Shown here one piece after another: positions 1 to 8,007 of a DNA stretch of 64,000 bases. Where the stretch lies: positions 16,021 through 80,020 of the forward strand of contig NZ_KE386584.1 in assembly GCF_000427805.1 (NCBI RefSeq), given 5' to 3'. The translations under genes were made by a program, and so were the position numbers. The notes beneath the pieces are model-generated. The model was given only the letters and a program-made list of their open reading frames with translations. It was not told where the DNA came from and ran no database searches. How positions within the stretch are numbered: position 1 is the stretch's first letter; each line of letters starts with the position of its first letter. This DNA is from Budvicia aquatica DSM 5075 = ATCC 35567 (lineage in GTDB: Bacteria; Pseudomonadota; Gammaproteobacteria; Enterobacterales; Enterobacteriaceae).

Positions 1-2804
1 GCCGGAACGTCTAACGTCCAGTGACCCGCAGAATCAACCTGTGCGGTATAATTTTTACCGTTCAGAGAGACCGTGACCGTCAGGCCTTCGGCTACGCCGG
101 TACTGGAGCCGTTAATGGTCAGGCTCAGCCCTTTTTCGCTGGCATTGATAATATCGTCACCGGCCAGAGTGCCAATCAGCAGGGTTGGTGCCGCTGTATT
201 GACCAAAACATCGTGCTCTGTACTACTGCTATTACCGGCTTTATCCGTGACCGTGGCCGTGATGGTGGCTGTCCCGTTCTGTAATCCACTGATAACGCTG
301 GCCGGAACGCCTACGCTCCAGCTGCCGTCTGCATTAACGGTCGTATTATAGGTGTTGCTACCGATGGTCACGGTAATGCTGTCACCGATGACGGCGTTAG
401 CGGTGGTTCCGCTGATAACCTGTGACTGGCCGTGCTCAATGCTGTTAATCACATCGTCACCGGCGACGGTGTCGATAGAAATGGTTGGAGCGGAGATATC
501 CACCAGTATGTTATGTCCGACGGAAGATTCATTACCGGCTTTATCAGTCACTTTGGCAGTAACGTTAATATTACCTTCTGGTAATTGTGCTAAATCAGCC
601 TCAGAGATCGAGAGACTCCAGCTTCCGTTAGGGTTAACCGTCGTAGTGTAATCCTGGCCGTTCAAAGAAACGGTCACTGTCTGGCCAGCTTCAGCACCTA
701 CAGTAGTACCGCTAACCACCAGATCATGAGTGGCTTCATCCGCACTCAAAATATCATCACCGGCTAAAGTATCGATGGTAATGGTCGGCGCAAGAGTATC
801 AACGCGCACTTGTTGTGCAGACGATGCACTATTACCCGAAACGTTACTAACGCTGACAGCAATATGATTAACACCATCATGCAGATCCGCCAGATCGACT
901 GACGGGATAGTGGCCGTCCAACGGCCGTCCAGAGCAACTTCAGCCTGATAGTTGTGGCTGCCTACGGTAATGGTTACTATCTGTCCAGCCTCAACATTTT
1001 CAGTTAAGCCAGTCAGTACTAAATCTTGATTTTTTTCTTGAGCGTTCAGTACGTTGTTACCACTAATCGCATCAATACTAATAGCGACCGGAGATATATC
1101 TACCGTGGCATTATGGATATTGCTGACCGGATTGCCTGAGATATCATTGGCCGATGCTGTAATCGCTAATATGCCCGCAGGGAAAAGCTCAACGTCATTA
1201 GCCGGAATACCGATGCTCCATGTGCCGTCTGCCGTTACGCTGGCCGCGTAATCTTTACCATTCACATGAACAGTGATGACTATCCCTTGCGACAGATCAG
1301 AACTGGTACCGCTAATAACCAAAGGTTGTTGCAATTCAATAGCATTAATAATGTCATCACCGGCCACGGTATCGATGCTGATAGCCGCTAAACCGGAATC
1401 AATCGTAATATCACGATCGCCATGGCCGGTATTACCGGCCTTATTGGTTACGCTGGCAGTGGCAGACAGAGTTCCGTTAGCCAACCCGACAAGGTGTTCA
1501 GTAGGAACATCAACTGACCAAGTGCCATCGGCATTTACGGTTGTAGTATATTCTTTACCGTTCAGAGAAACCTTCACCTGCTGGCCGGCTTCGGCGTTAA
1601 CTACGCGTCCGCTGATAGTATGGTTCATAGCAACTTCAGCGGCGTTCAGAATATCATCGCCACCAATAGTATTGATTATCATGACCGGCGCCGCGGTGTT
1701 AACCACAATATTATGGCTTTCAGTCACGGTGTTACCCGCCGAATCTTTACCGGTAACGGTTAGAACATATTGGCTGTCCATCAATTTGCTGACATCCACT
1801 GCCGGAACGGTAACGGTCCACAGGCCATTTTCGCCAACGGTTGTCAGATAAGGGGTGCCATTTAAATTGATAACAAGCGGAGTTCCTGGCGCTAAACCAT
1901 TTGATTGGCCAGAAATAACCGCTGCCGCGTTATGCTCTGTAGCGTTAATCACATTATCGTCAGAAACAGTGCTGAAAGAGAGAGTGGCATTAGCGGTAAC
2001 CACTTCCAGCGTAATATCCCCTGCGCTAGTTGTTTTATCGCCAATAATTTGAACCACAGAATAAGTGTGCGTTCCTGCGGGTTGGGTAGGAATCATGACT
2101 TGCCATTTACCATCAGCATCTACCTGAGCGCTGGCAATCACCTGACCTGATTCATTTTTAATTTGAATTGTTGCGCCCGGTTGACCGCTACCGCTAAACG
2201 TTGGCTGGGTTTCGTCAGTAATATCTTTATTGTTAAGTAAACCCTGCTTGTCACCGGTTTTATCCTGCACGATGAACGTGGCAGTTATAACTTGTTCAGG
2301 CTCAATAACCGGCCTGTCAACATATTCAGTATGAGTTTTATCACTGCCGCCGCTGCTTGCTAACGCACCAATTCCGGCTCCGCCTAACAACGCACCGGCC
2401 AGCATTCCCCATGAATAATCACTTTCTGAGCTGGCATAGAGCAAGGGCTGAATATCTGCTATTAGGGTTTCAACCGGCTCCAGAATCATGGTAACCATTG
2501 GTGCATTAGGATCCATTTCACCAAAGGTTACGTGAGTTAATGCACCTGTATCATCCTGAAATACCAACTCGCCATGGTGTTGTTCAGAGTCTTCAATAAA
2601 ATAACCATTACAACGGATAACGCTACCATCTTTCATCACAATTAAAAGATCGTTTCCCTGGCGTTCATAACGGGCAACATCGGCGCTGGAACCATGAATC
2701 ACCAATACGCTCGGTTGTTGCAGAGAAATGTTTAAATTGCCTGCACTAATCAGGGAAGTTTTGGTTTCCGCTTTGCGGGAGATAATATCAACAGCCTTGT
2801 TCAA
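1..2804 (-). CDS. Giant BapA-like Ig-repeat adhesin, N-terminal part (runs off left edge)
   Basis: The reverse strand is open without a stop from a TTG at 2804 to the window edge, giving about 934 residues of a longer protein. The TTG has GAGG six bases upstream, and an in-frame TGA lies two codons before it, so an upstream start is excluded. Residues 1 to about 125 resemble the prefix domain of BapA-type biofilm proteins. A short Gly/Ala-rich hydrophobic stretch follows (WGMLAGALLGGAGIGALAS). From about residue 175 there are tandem Ig-like modules of about 100 residues, each with a GDDIIN-like start and a DGTWSV plus TDKAGN core; about seven are visible. There is no Sec signal peptide, as expected for type I secretion through a C-terminal signal outside the window. 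The role is cell-surface attachment or biofilm formation. The TolC-like gene directly upstream is a likely part of its exporter. The family assignment is firm; the exact orthologue is not. Confidence 0.88.
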   Translation of the reverse strand, partial: MNKAVDIISRKAETKTSLISAGNLNISLQQPSVLVIHGSSADVARYERQGNDLLIVMKDGSVIRCNGYFIEDSEQHHGELVFQDDTGALTHVTFGEMDPNAPMVTMILEPVETLIADIQPLLYASSESDYSWGMLAGALLGGAGIGALASSGGSDKTHTEYVDRPVIEPEQVITATFIVQDKTGDKQGLLNNKDITDETQPTFSGSGQPGATIQIKNESGQVIASAQVDADGKWQVMIPTQPAGTHTYSVVQIIGDKTTSAGDITLEVVTANATLSFSTVSDDNVINATEHNAAAVISGQSNGLAPGTPLVINLNGTPYLTTVGENGLWTVTVPAVDVSKLMDSQYVLTVTGKDSAGNTVTESHNIVVNTAAPVMIINTIGGDDILNAAEVAMNHTISGRVVNAEAGQQVKVSLNGKEYTTTVNADGTWSVDVPTEHLVGLANGTLSATASVTNKAGNTGHGDRDITIDSGLAAISIDTVAGDDIINAIELQQPLVISGTSSDLSQGIVITVHVNGKDYAASVTADGTWSIGIPANDVELFPAGILAITASANDISGNPVSNIHNATVDISPVAISIDAISGNNVLNAQEKNQDLVLTGLTENVEAGQIVTITVGSHNYQAEVALDGRWTATIPSVDLADLHDGVNHIAVSVSNVSGNSASSAQQVRVDTLAPTITIDTLAGDDILSADEATHDLVVSGTTVGAEAGQTVTVSLNGQDYTTTVNPNGSWSLSISEADLAQLPEGNINVTAKVTDKAGNESSVGHNILVDISAPTISIDTVAGDDVINSIEHGQSQVISGTTANAVIGDSITVTIGSNTYNTTVNADGSWSVGVPASVISGLQNGTATITATVTDKAGNSSSTEHDVLVNTAAPTLLIGTLAGDDIINASEKGLSLTINGSSTGVAEGLTVTVSLNGKNYTAQVDSAGHWTLDVP

Positions 2805-3178
2805 AATTCACCTCAATTCTAGATAATGGTAACGTTGTCAGCTTCCACCCAACGTTTTAGTTCAATTAATTAGCTTGCTAAATAAGACCTTTCATTGTTA
2901 GCAATAGTGTGGCTAACCATGATTAAAGACATGGTCATAGTCGGATAACGCCTTCATTAATTTCAAAAAAACAAATATATTAAAAATACAAAAACAAAAA
3001 TGTTGCAAAAGATCACGTAAAAAATATAAACATGGTGCTTTCATTTTATTTTAAAACAAGTAACCCACCGTTATAATACTTGATACCAGTCGTTATTACG
3101 TAAACCATTACAGATATATGTATAAGTATGTAAATAGTCACCAGCGTTAATAATGTTAATACCTAATGAATGGATTAA
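2805..3178. other. AT-rich intergenic region upstream of the adhesin gene
   Basis: These 374 bp between the TolC-like gene and the adhesin hold no convincing reading frame. The only clear signal is the GAGG ribosome-binding site at the adhesin edge. The length and AT richness fit a promoter region for the adhesin, but no strong -35/-10 pair was singled out. Confidence 0.4.
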
Positions 3179-4594
3179 TTATAAATTAGGTAGATCGTCC
3201 CTATGTTTTCTCAGTATCTCTAAGAGTGGTAATAGATTATCTACCGCAGCTGCATAATTGACTGCAGAAGCCCAACCATCATAATCAGCATTTAATTTAG
3301 CTACTGCCGCCTGATGGACATCTTGCTCAACGCTAAGTAAATCATTCAGACTACGTTTACTTAATTTGTATTCATTGCGATAAACATCGCGGGCCGTAAT
3401 TGCAGAAAAAAACTGCTGGTCACCGGCAATTTCTCTTTCTCTGGCACCCGACCAGTTGGCAAATGCCGTTGCCGCCTTTTGATTAATATCCATTTTAGCC
3501 TGACTCACCTGCGATTGAGCCGCACGACGAGCACCTTCAGCTTGCTCTACCCGGGAAGATATGGCTCCGCCCTGGTAAACAGGCATATCAACTGAAAGCT
3601 GTAACTGATCATTCCAGTAGGAGCGGTTATCTGTCTCATATCGAGTGCGGCCACCTTGTATGCTTAAGGTCGGCCAATTTTGTGACTTGGCGGCTTCAAC
3701 ACCATACTTTGCCGCATTTTGTTGAGACTGTGCGGCCTGTACCTGAGGGTTATTTTGATAACTAATTTGATCCAGCTCTATCGGTTGCTTGAGTAACGCT
3801 TCAGGATAATCAGGTAGATGAGATGCCCTTATTCCGGTCAGAACAGACAGTTGAGATACTGCGGTAAGATGTTGAGCTCTATATTGTTCCAGCGTGGCAC
3901 GCATACCTGCAATCCGAGCCTCGGCCTGTAGAACGTCTGAACTTGAACTTAGCCCTGCTTCTGCCCGCAAATGAGCCATGTCCCTAACGGCTTCTAAGGA
4001 TTTAATATTATCTTCTACTGCATCACATAACGATTGATAACGTTTAACTTCCAAATAAGACAACGCAGTTTTTTCCCCGACCTCATTCATTACATTTAGC
4101 AAACTGTAATAATAAGACGCAGATATCGTTTCTTGTTTCTTAATATTGTTATTTGTTTTACCAAAGTCATAAACTAATTGAGATAATGTTAATCCGTAAG
4201 AGGCTGAATTATTTAAGCTGCCGCTTGAATCCGTTTGTTTCGAACGCCCTGAAGTACCACTTGCGCTAATCTGTGGATACCATACGCTCCAAGCTTCATC
4301 TATTTGAGCTTGACCTATTCCAGCCTGAGCTGATGCCTGAGTAATAGCAGGGCTACGTCCGAATGAACGCAAAATGGCCTCTTTTAAAGAGAGGGTTTCT
4401 GATTGTCGGACCATTGGTGCTTCAGCCCATTTAGGCAGTGGGGCAGCATAACTAAAATTAACATTGCTAAAAAGAATTAAAACAGCAGCAAGCATAGACG
4501 TTGTTTTTTTGCAGGCGAACGTTTTCAACCTCGAATTAATTCGAGATATAGTTAAATTCAAAAATGTTGCAACCACATCTACCCATAAAAACAT
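3179..4594 (-). CDS. TolC-family outer membrane channel (type I secretion)
   Basis: This 471-residue protein has a hydrophobic export signal around residues 34-51 ending FSYA/AP. It also has the two repeated coiled-coil halves of the outer membrane efflux protein family, for example QVQAAQSQQNAAKYGVEAAK and AEGARRAAQSQVSQAKMDIN. It resembles the LapE/AggA/BapB type of TolC protein that serves large type I secreted adhesins, rather than housekeeping TolC. It would form the outer membrane and periplasmic tunnel for the adhesin encoded just downstream. The ATG at 4594 was chosen because an AAGGA lies about ten bases upstream; the TTG at 4603 sits almost on that site. The ABC transporter and membrane fusion protein of the exporter are not in the window and may lie beyond the adhesin. 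Confidence 0.88.
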   Translation of the reverse strand: MFLWVDVVATFLNLTISRINSRLKTFACKKTTSMLAAVLILFSNVNFSYAAPLPKWAEAPMVRQSETLSLKEAILRSFGRSPAITQASAQAGIGQAQIDEAWSVWYPQISASGTSGRSKQTDSSGSLNNSASYGLTLSQLVYDFGKTNNNIKKQETISASYYYSLLNVMNEVGEKTALSYLEVKRYQSLCDAVEDNIKSLEAVRDMAHLRAEAGLSSSSDVLQAEARIAGMRATLEQYRAQHLTAVSQLSVLTGIRASHLPDYPEALLKQPIELDQISYQNNPQVQAAQSQQNAAKYGVEAAKSQNWPTLSIQGGRTRYETDNRSYWNDQLQLSVDMPVYQGGAISSRVEQAEGARRAAQSQVSQAKMDINQKAATAFANWSGAREREIAGDQQFFSAITARDVYRNEYKLSKRSLNDLLSVEQDVHQAAVAKLNADYDGWASAVNYAAAVDNLLPLLEILRKHRDDLPNL

Positions 4595-5170
4595 TGGGCG
4601 CAATTCCTTTCGCTAGAAATGAAAACAAAAACCTGCCATAACAATTTAAAAGATCGCTAAATGATCATTTTGAGGAATTTTACACGCAAAGAACAAATAG
4701 TAAACACATCATTTAGATATGAATGATATGAATTGGGCTATAACTCTTAGTATGAAGGTAAACTCAGTATTATTACCTCAATAATCATTACCATTAAGGC
4801 TAAAGCTCTAAATAAAAGTTAGAAAAAAGTTATCATTTAAAATTAAATACAAGCAGAATCACCTGAATAGCATCAGTTAATTTTTTAAGAAAAATAACAT
4901 CAAGTTAAAATTCATTAAATACCCACATAAAGGTATTTAGGTAAACAAATAAAAATAAATTCTTTATAAACAATGGAATAGTTAAAGTGCCTTCATAAAA
5001 AACATCAAAAAATACGAAATAAAGTAAAAACACACATAAAAATCGATGAAAAAAAACACAATGAAAACTATAACTCACCGTTATCTGTTACAAATGAATC
5101 AGCACATCGATTTAGAGTTTTATGCTACCAGCAAGGAAGAGGTGATAGAGGAGATTAATATTAATGACTT
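4595..5170. other. AT-rich intergenic stretch
   Basis: Nearly 580 bp between the TolC-like gene and the zraP terminator is very AT-rich and holds no supported gene. A 51-codon frame at 5061-5216 was judged not to be a gene because it lacks a ribosome-binding site and runs through the terminator. The stretch presumably carries the promoter of the TolC-like gene. Confidence 0.4.
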
Positions 5171-5204
5171 AAAACAAAAAAAGCCCCACAAATGCATGTG
5201 GGGC
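5171..5204 (-). terminator. Rho-independent terminator of zraP
   Basis: On the minus strand, an 8-bp perfect stem (GCCCCACA with TGTGGGGC, 6-nt loop) is followed directly by a run of seven T residues and more T-rich sequence. It lies about 60 bp after the zraP stop codon. Confidence 0.9.
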
Positions 5205-5263
5205 ATATATTACTGAGGTTTTATTTTAATAAAAAAACCAAAATTAAAGCGTTGAAATTAAAA

Positions 5264-5803
5264 TTAACGACAGCCTCTCCCGCCGCTCATACCATGTCCA
5301 TTCATTCCCATATGATTCCCCATGCCGCGATGGCCCATCATGGGGATTCCTGCTTTAGCTAATTGGATATCTAACTGAACCCGCTGCTCTGCAATTTGGT
5401 CACGCAGCGCGGTGATTTCTTTACTTACCGCTTCAACTTTTTTGTCATCTACGGTGCCGGCGGTTAACAACGCTTTATACTCGTAATTCTTAGACACCAT
5501 TTGCTTACGCAGATCGGCGGTCTTGGCTTCAAATTCATCAAAGGCTTTCTGACTGGTAGCCTGCTGTTCTGGCGTCAGGTTAGCCATTCGGCCGCCCTGA
5601 TGTCTTGACATATTCTTGTGATAGCCATTATCCATTCCCTGATGTCTTGCGTTATTCATATGGTAACCGTTATCCATTCCCTGATTTGTTGACTGGGTCT
5701 GCTGTCCGGCCGGCATCGTGTTCTGAGCGCTGGCAACGCCGCTAAATCCGGTCAGAGCGGCAAGTGAGATAATAGCGGCGATAGCTGTTTTATTCAGAGT
5801 CAT
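5264..5803 (-). CDS. zraP: Periplasmic zinc-stress chaperone ZraP
   Basis: This is a 179-residue exported protein of the CpxP/ZraP heavy-metal-resistance family; E. coli ZraP is about 141. The ATG at 5803 has AAGGAA seven bases upstream and starts a clear signal peptide (MTLNKTAIAAIISLAALTGF, cleavage near VASA/QN). The family core LTPEQQATSQKAFDEFEAKT lies near residues 80-99. The extra length is two tandem copies of a GMDNGYHxNxxRHQ unit before the core, plus a Met/His/Gly-rich tail (MGHRGMGNHMGMNGHGMS); both are probable metal-binding segments. The gene is divergent from zraSR and has a consensus sigma-54 promoter. Its family role is zinc-dependent periplasmic chaperoning and feedback on ZraS. 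Confidence 0.92.
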   Translation of the reverse strand: MTLNKTAIAAIISLAALTGFSGVASAQNTMPAGQQTQSTNQGMDNGYHMNNARHQGMDNGYHKNMSRHQGGRMANLTPEQQATSQKAFDEFEAKTADLRKQMVSKNYEYKALLTAGTVDDKKVEAVSKEITALRDQIAEQRVQLDIQLAKAGIPMMGHRGMGNHMGMNGHGMSGGRGCR

Positions 5804-5866
5804 GATTAATTTCCTTCTGGTTAATATCAAATGAATCAAACTTCGCATTAAAGCTTACAAATGTAA

Positions 5867-5883
5867 TTGCAAACCACGTGCCA
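5867..5883 (-). promoter_or_regulatory. Sigma-54 promoter of zraP
   Basis: Read on the minus strand the sequence is TGGCACG, four bases, then TTGCA, a full match to the -24/-12 consensus of RpoN promoters. The predicted start point leaves a leader of roughly 55 nt before the zraP ATG. The dependence fits ZraR being a sigma-54 activator. Confidence 0.85.
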
Positions 5884-5892
5884 ATATTTTAT

Positions 5893-5909
5893 TTGGCACG
5901 AAAATTGGA
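5893..5909 (+). promoter_or_regulatory. Candidate sigma-54 promoter of zraSR
   Basis: On the plus strand TGGCACG is followed after four bases by TTGG instead of the ideal TTGC. Its -24 element forms a palindrome with the -24 element of the zraP promoter (CGTGCCAA and TTGGCACG), so the two divergent promoters lie back to back. The leader to zraS would be about 250 nt. The imperfect -12 element makes this less certain than the zraP promoter. Confidence 0.5.
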
Positions 5910-5911
5910 TA

Positions 5912-5928
5912 TGAGTTAGCACAACTCA
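5912..5928. promoter_or_regulatory. Candidate ZraR-binding dyad 1
   Basis: A perfect 17-bp inverted repeat, TGAGTTAGCACAACTCA, lies just upstream of the zraP -24 element. It shares the GRGT-N7-ACYC pattern with two further dyads in the same intergenic region. Assignment to ZraR is inferred from position and from sigma-54 activator logic. Confidence 0.6.
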
Positions 5929-6070
5929 GAGCAAATAAAAATGCGGAAACGCCTGCTAGCAAGGGCATTCAGACGGAAAAATCGGCGTGATGTACCGCAT
6001 AAAAGGCTATCAGAAAAATCCGTGCTGAAAATGTTAGGCTAAATAAAGTGCAAATAGAAAGGCTGTAAGC

Positions 6071-6085
6071 GGGTAAAAACTACCC
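6071..6085. promoter_or_regulatory. Candidate ZraR-binding dyad 2
   Basis: The inverted repeat GGGTAAAAACTACCC fits the same GRGT-N7-ACYC pattern. Its centre is 31 bp, about three helical turns, from the next dyad. Confidence 0.5.
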
Positions 6086-6100
6086 ATCAGAGGTACAATG

Positions 6101-6117
6101 CGAGTAATAATGACTCG
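6101..6117. promoter_or_regulatory. Candidate ZraR-binding dyad 3
   Basis: The inverted repeat CGAGTAATAATGACTCG fits the GRGT-N7-ACYC pattern. It lies about 55 bp before the zraS start. Confidence 0.55.
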
Positions 6118-6171
6118 TTTAATATTTGACTATCATTGATACCACGTCAATACATACGCGAATAGGCCAAT

Positions 6172-8007
6172 ATGAGGATACAGACAGTGAAGGAATTTAA
6201 AGGGAAATCCGGTTTACTGGCGGTACTGCCCTCCTGGTTCTTTATAAGTTCGGTGATTATTCTGGTTGGTATCATTATTACCATGGCAATAAAAGACCTC
6301 AACCGGGCAAGGAGTATTGAAACTCAAACCCTGCTTGAGAAAAGTTCGGTACTGATCAGAGCCTTTGAGTCCGGAACCCGAACCGGAATGGGCATGCGCT
6401 GGCGTAATGAACAGATGCAAATATTGATCGAAGAGATGGCTTATCAGCCGGGCATTCTGTATATCGCCGTCACTGATGATTCAGGAAGAATTCTGGCGCA
6501 CAGCGATCCTGAGCTTATTGGCAGCCAGATTTATAACGATCAAACCATGAAGTCTCTGGATGTTAGCCAAACAGAAAAATGGCGTATGACTAAACACATG
6601 GTGGATAATGAGCAGCAGAATGCCTTCGAGGTTTATCGCTATTTTAAGCCATTAAAAAGAAGCAATAACCATCGTTCTCATATGATGATGCGCAGAGATC
6701 GGGATTATAATCAGGATTCCGAGTCGCTGGCAGAAGATAGAAACAGCCCGAAAATTATTTTTACCGCCTTTGATACCGCTGCGCTGGATGCCTCTCAGGC
6801 TAAAGATATACGCAATACCATTATCTCACTGTCAATTCTGGTGCTGCTGGCTTTGGCCAGTATTCTGACGCTGTTTTGGGTAAAGCGTTACCAACGTTCA
6901 AGCCGTATGCTACAAGATAGCAAAGCTTTTTCAACGGAGATCATCAGCCATCTTCCTATCGGTTTAATCACCACCAATGAACATAATCAGATAAGCGTGG
7001 TAAACCACGCCGCCGAGGTTATTCTCGGTTATAACGCCGTCGCCCTTTCCGGTCGGGATATTAAAAAAACGCTGCCGGAAGAGTGGAATCAACTGGTCGC
7101 TTATAGCCTGCCCAATAATCCCGTGATTGAACGTGAAATTGAATACTTATCCGGTAGCGGTCAATCCATCCCGTTAAGCATCAGCATTGCCAGAATTGCC
7201 AATAACAACGGCCGTTTTTTAGGTAACGTGTTTATCTTCCGGGATATGCGAGAAGTCCGCCAGCTACAGGAAGAGATTCGCCGCAAAGAAAAACTGGCGG
7301 CAATAGGCAGCCTCGCCGCCGGGGTTGCCCATGAAATCAGAAACCCGCTGTCATCAATTAAAGGCTTCGCTAAGTATTTCGAAGGGCGCTCTGAAGCGGG
7401 TAGCGAAGAGCAAGCGTTAGCTAAGGTAATGGCTAAGGAAGTCGATCGACTTAATCGGGTCATTACCGAACTGCTGGAGTTAGTCCGCCCTTCTGACTTA
7501 AGGATCCAGCAGGTGAATATTAATGAGGTGATTGAACACTCACTTCATCTGATTCGCCAAGATGCTGAATCTAAAAATATTGCTATTGAGTTCACACCCA
7601 ATCAAACCTTGCCAAGCGTAGCCATGGACCCTGACCGCTTTACTCAAGCCTTGCTTAACCTTTATCTCAATGCCATTCAGGCGATTGGTTCTGACGGCAG
7701 GCTAACGGTTGAGGTGAGTCAGACCAATGAATCTGATGTTCAGGTCATAGTAAAGGACTCAGGAAAGGGCATTAACCCGGATGATTTAACCAATATTTTC
7801 CACCCTTATTTCACCACTAAAGCGGCGGGAACCGGCCTTGGCTTAACCATCGTACAAAAGGTTATTGAAGAGCATAACGGTAAGGTCAGCGTGACCAGCA
7901 ACCGCCATCAGGGAACCCAATTTAATATGGTTATCCCGCTTAGCTATCAGCGTAGTCAGCCCGATAAAAGTGCGGATAACCACTTAACCACAGGGAGCAT
8001 TAAATAA
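6172..8007 (+). CDS. zraS: Zinc-sensing histidine kinase ZraS (with extra PAS domain)
   Basis: This 611-residue membrane sensor kinase partners ZraR. One transmembrane helix lies at about residues 20-40 and a second at about 217-238; between them is the periplasmic sensor with the family motif ESGTRTGMGMRWRNEQ and a Met/His/Arg-rich loop (NHRSHMMMRRDRD). After the membrane comes a PAS-like segment (about 250-365), then HisKA with His387 in GVAHEIRNPL, and the HATPase domain with DSGKG at 529-533 and a GTGLGL lid. E. coli ZraS is about 465 residues and goes straight from the second helix to HisKA, so the PAS segment is an addition. The stop codon overlaps the zraR start by one base (TAATG), indicating translational coupling. 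Confidence 0.92.
   Translation: MRIQTVKEFKGKSGLLAVLPSWFFISSVIILVGIIITMAIKDLNRARSIETQTLLEKSSVLIRAFESGTRTGMGMRWRNEQMQILIEEMAYQPGILYIAVTDDSGRILAHSDPELIGSQIYNDQTMKSLDVSQTEKWRMTKHMVDNEQQNAFEVYRYFKPLKRSNNHRSHMMMRRDRDYNQDSESLAEDRNSPKIIFTAFDTAALDASQAKDIRNTIISLSILVLLALASILTLFWVKRYQRSSRMLQDSKAFSTEIISHLPIGLITTNEHNQISVVNHAAEVILGYNAVALSGRDIKKTLPEEWNQLVAYSLPNNPVIEREIEYLSGSGQSIPLSISIARIANNNGRFLGNVFIFRDMREVRQLQEEIRRKEKLAAIGSLAAGVAHEIRNPLSSIKGFAKYFEGRSEAGSEEQALAKVMAKEVDRLNRVITELLELVRPSDLRIQQVNINEVIEHSLHLIRQDAESKNIAIEFTPNQTLPSVAMDPDRFTQALLNLYLNAIQAIGSDGRLTVEVSQTNESDVQVIVKDSGKGINPDDLTNIFHPYFTTKAAGTGLGLTIVQKVIEEHNGKVSVTSNRHQGTQFNMVIPLSYQRSQPDKSADNHLTTGSIK

Noticed and set aside
21-2150. Plus-strand open frames across the adhesin region
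   Set aside because: They are antisense shadows of the repetitive Ig-like coding sequence on the minus strand, which is open for 2.8 kb with a clear start and ribosome-binding site.
5061-5216. 51-codon plus-strand frame (MKTITHRYLLQMNQHIDLEF start), faintly ferritin-like at its N-terminus
   Set aside because: No ribosome-binding site, and the 3' end runs through the strong zraP terminator. The ferritin resemblance covers only about ten residues.
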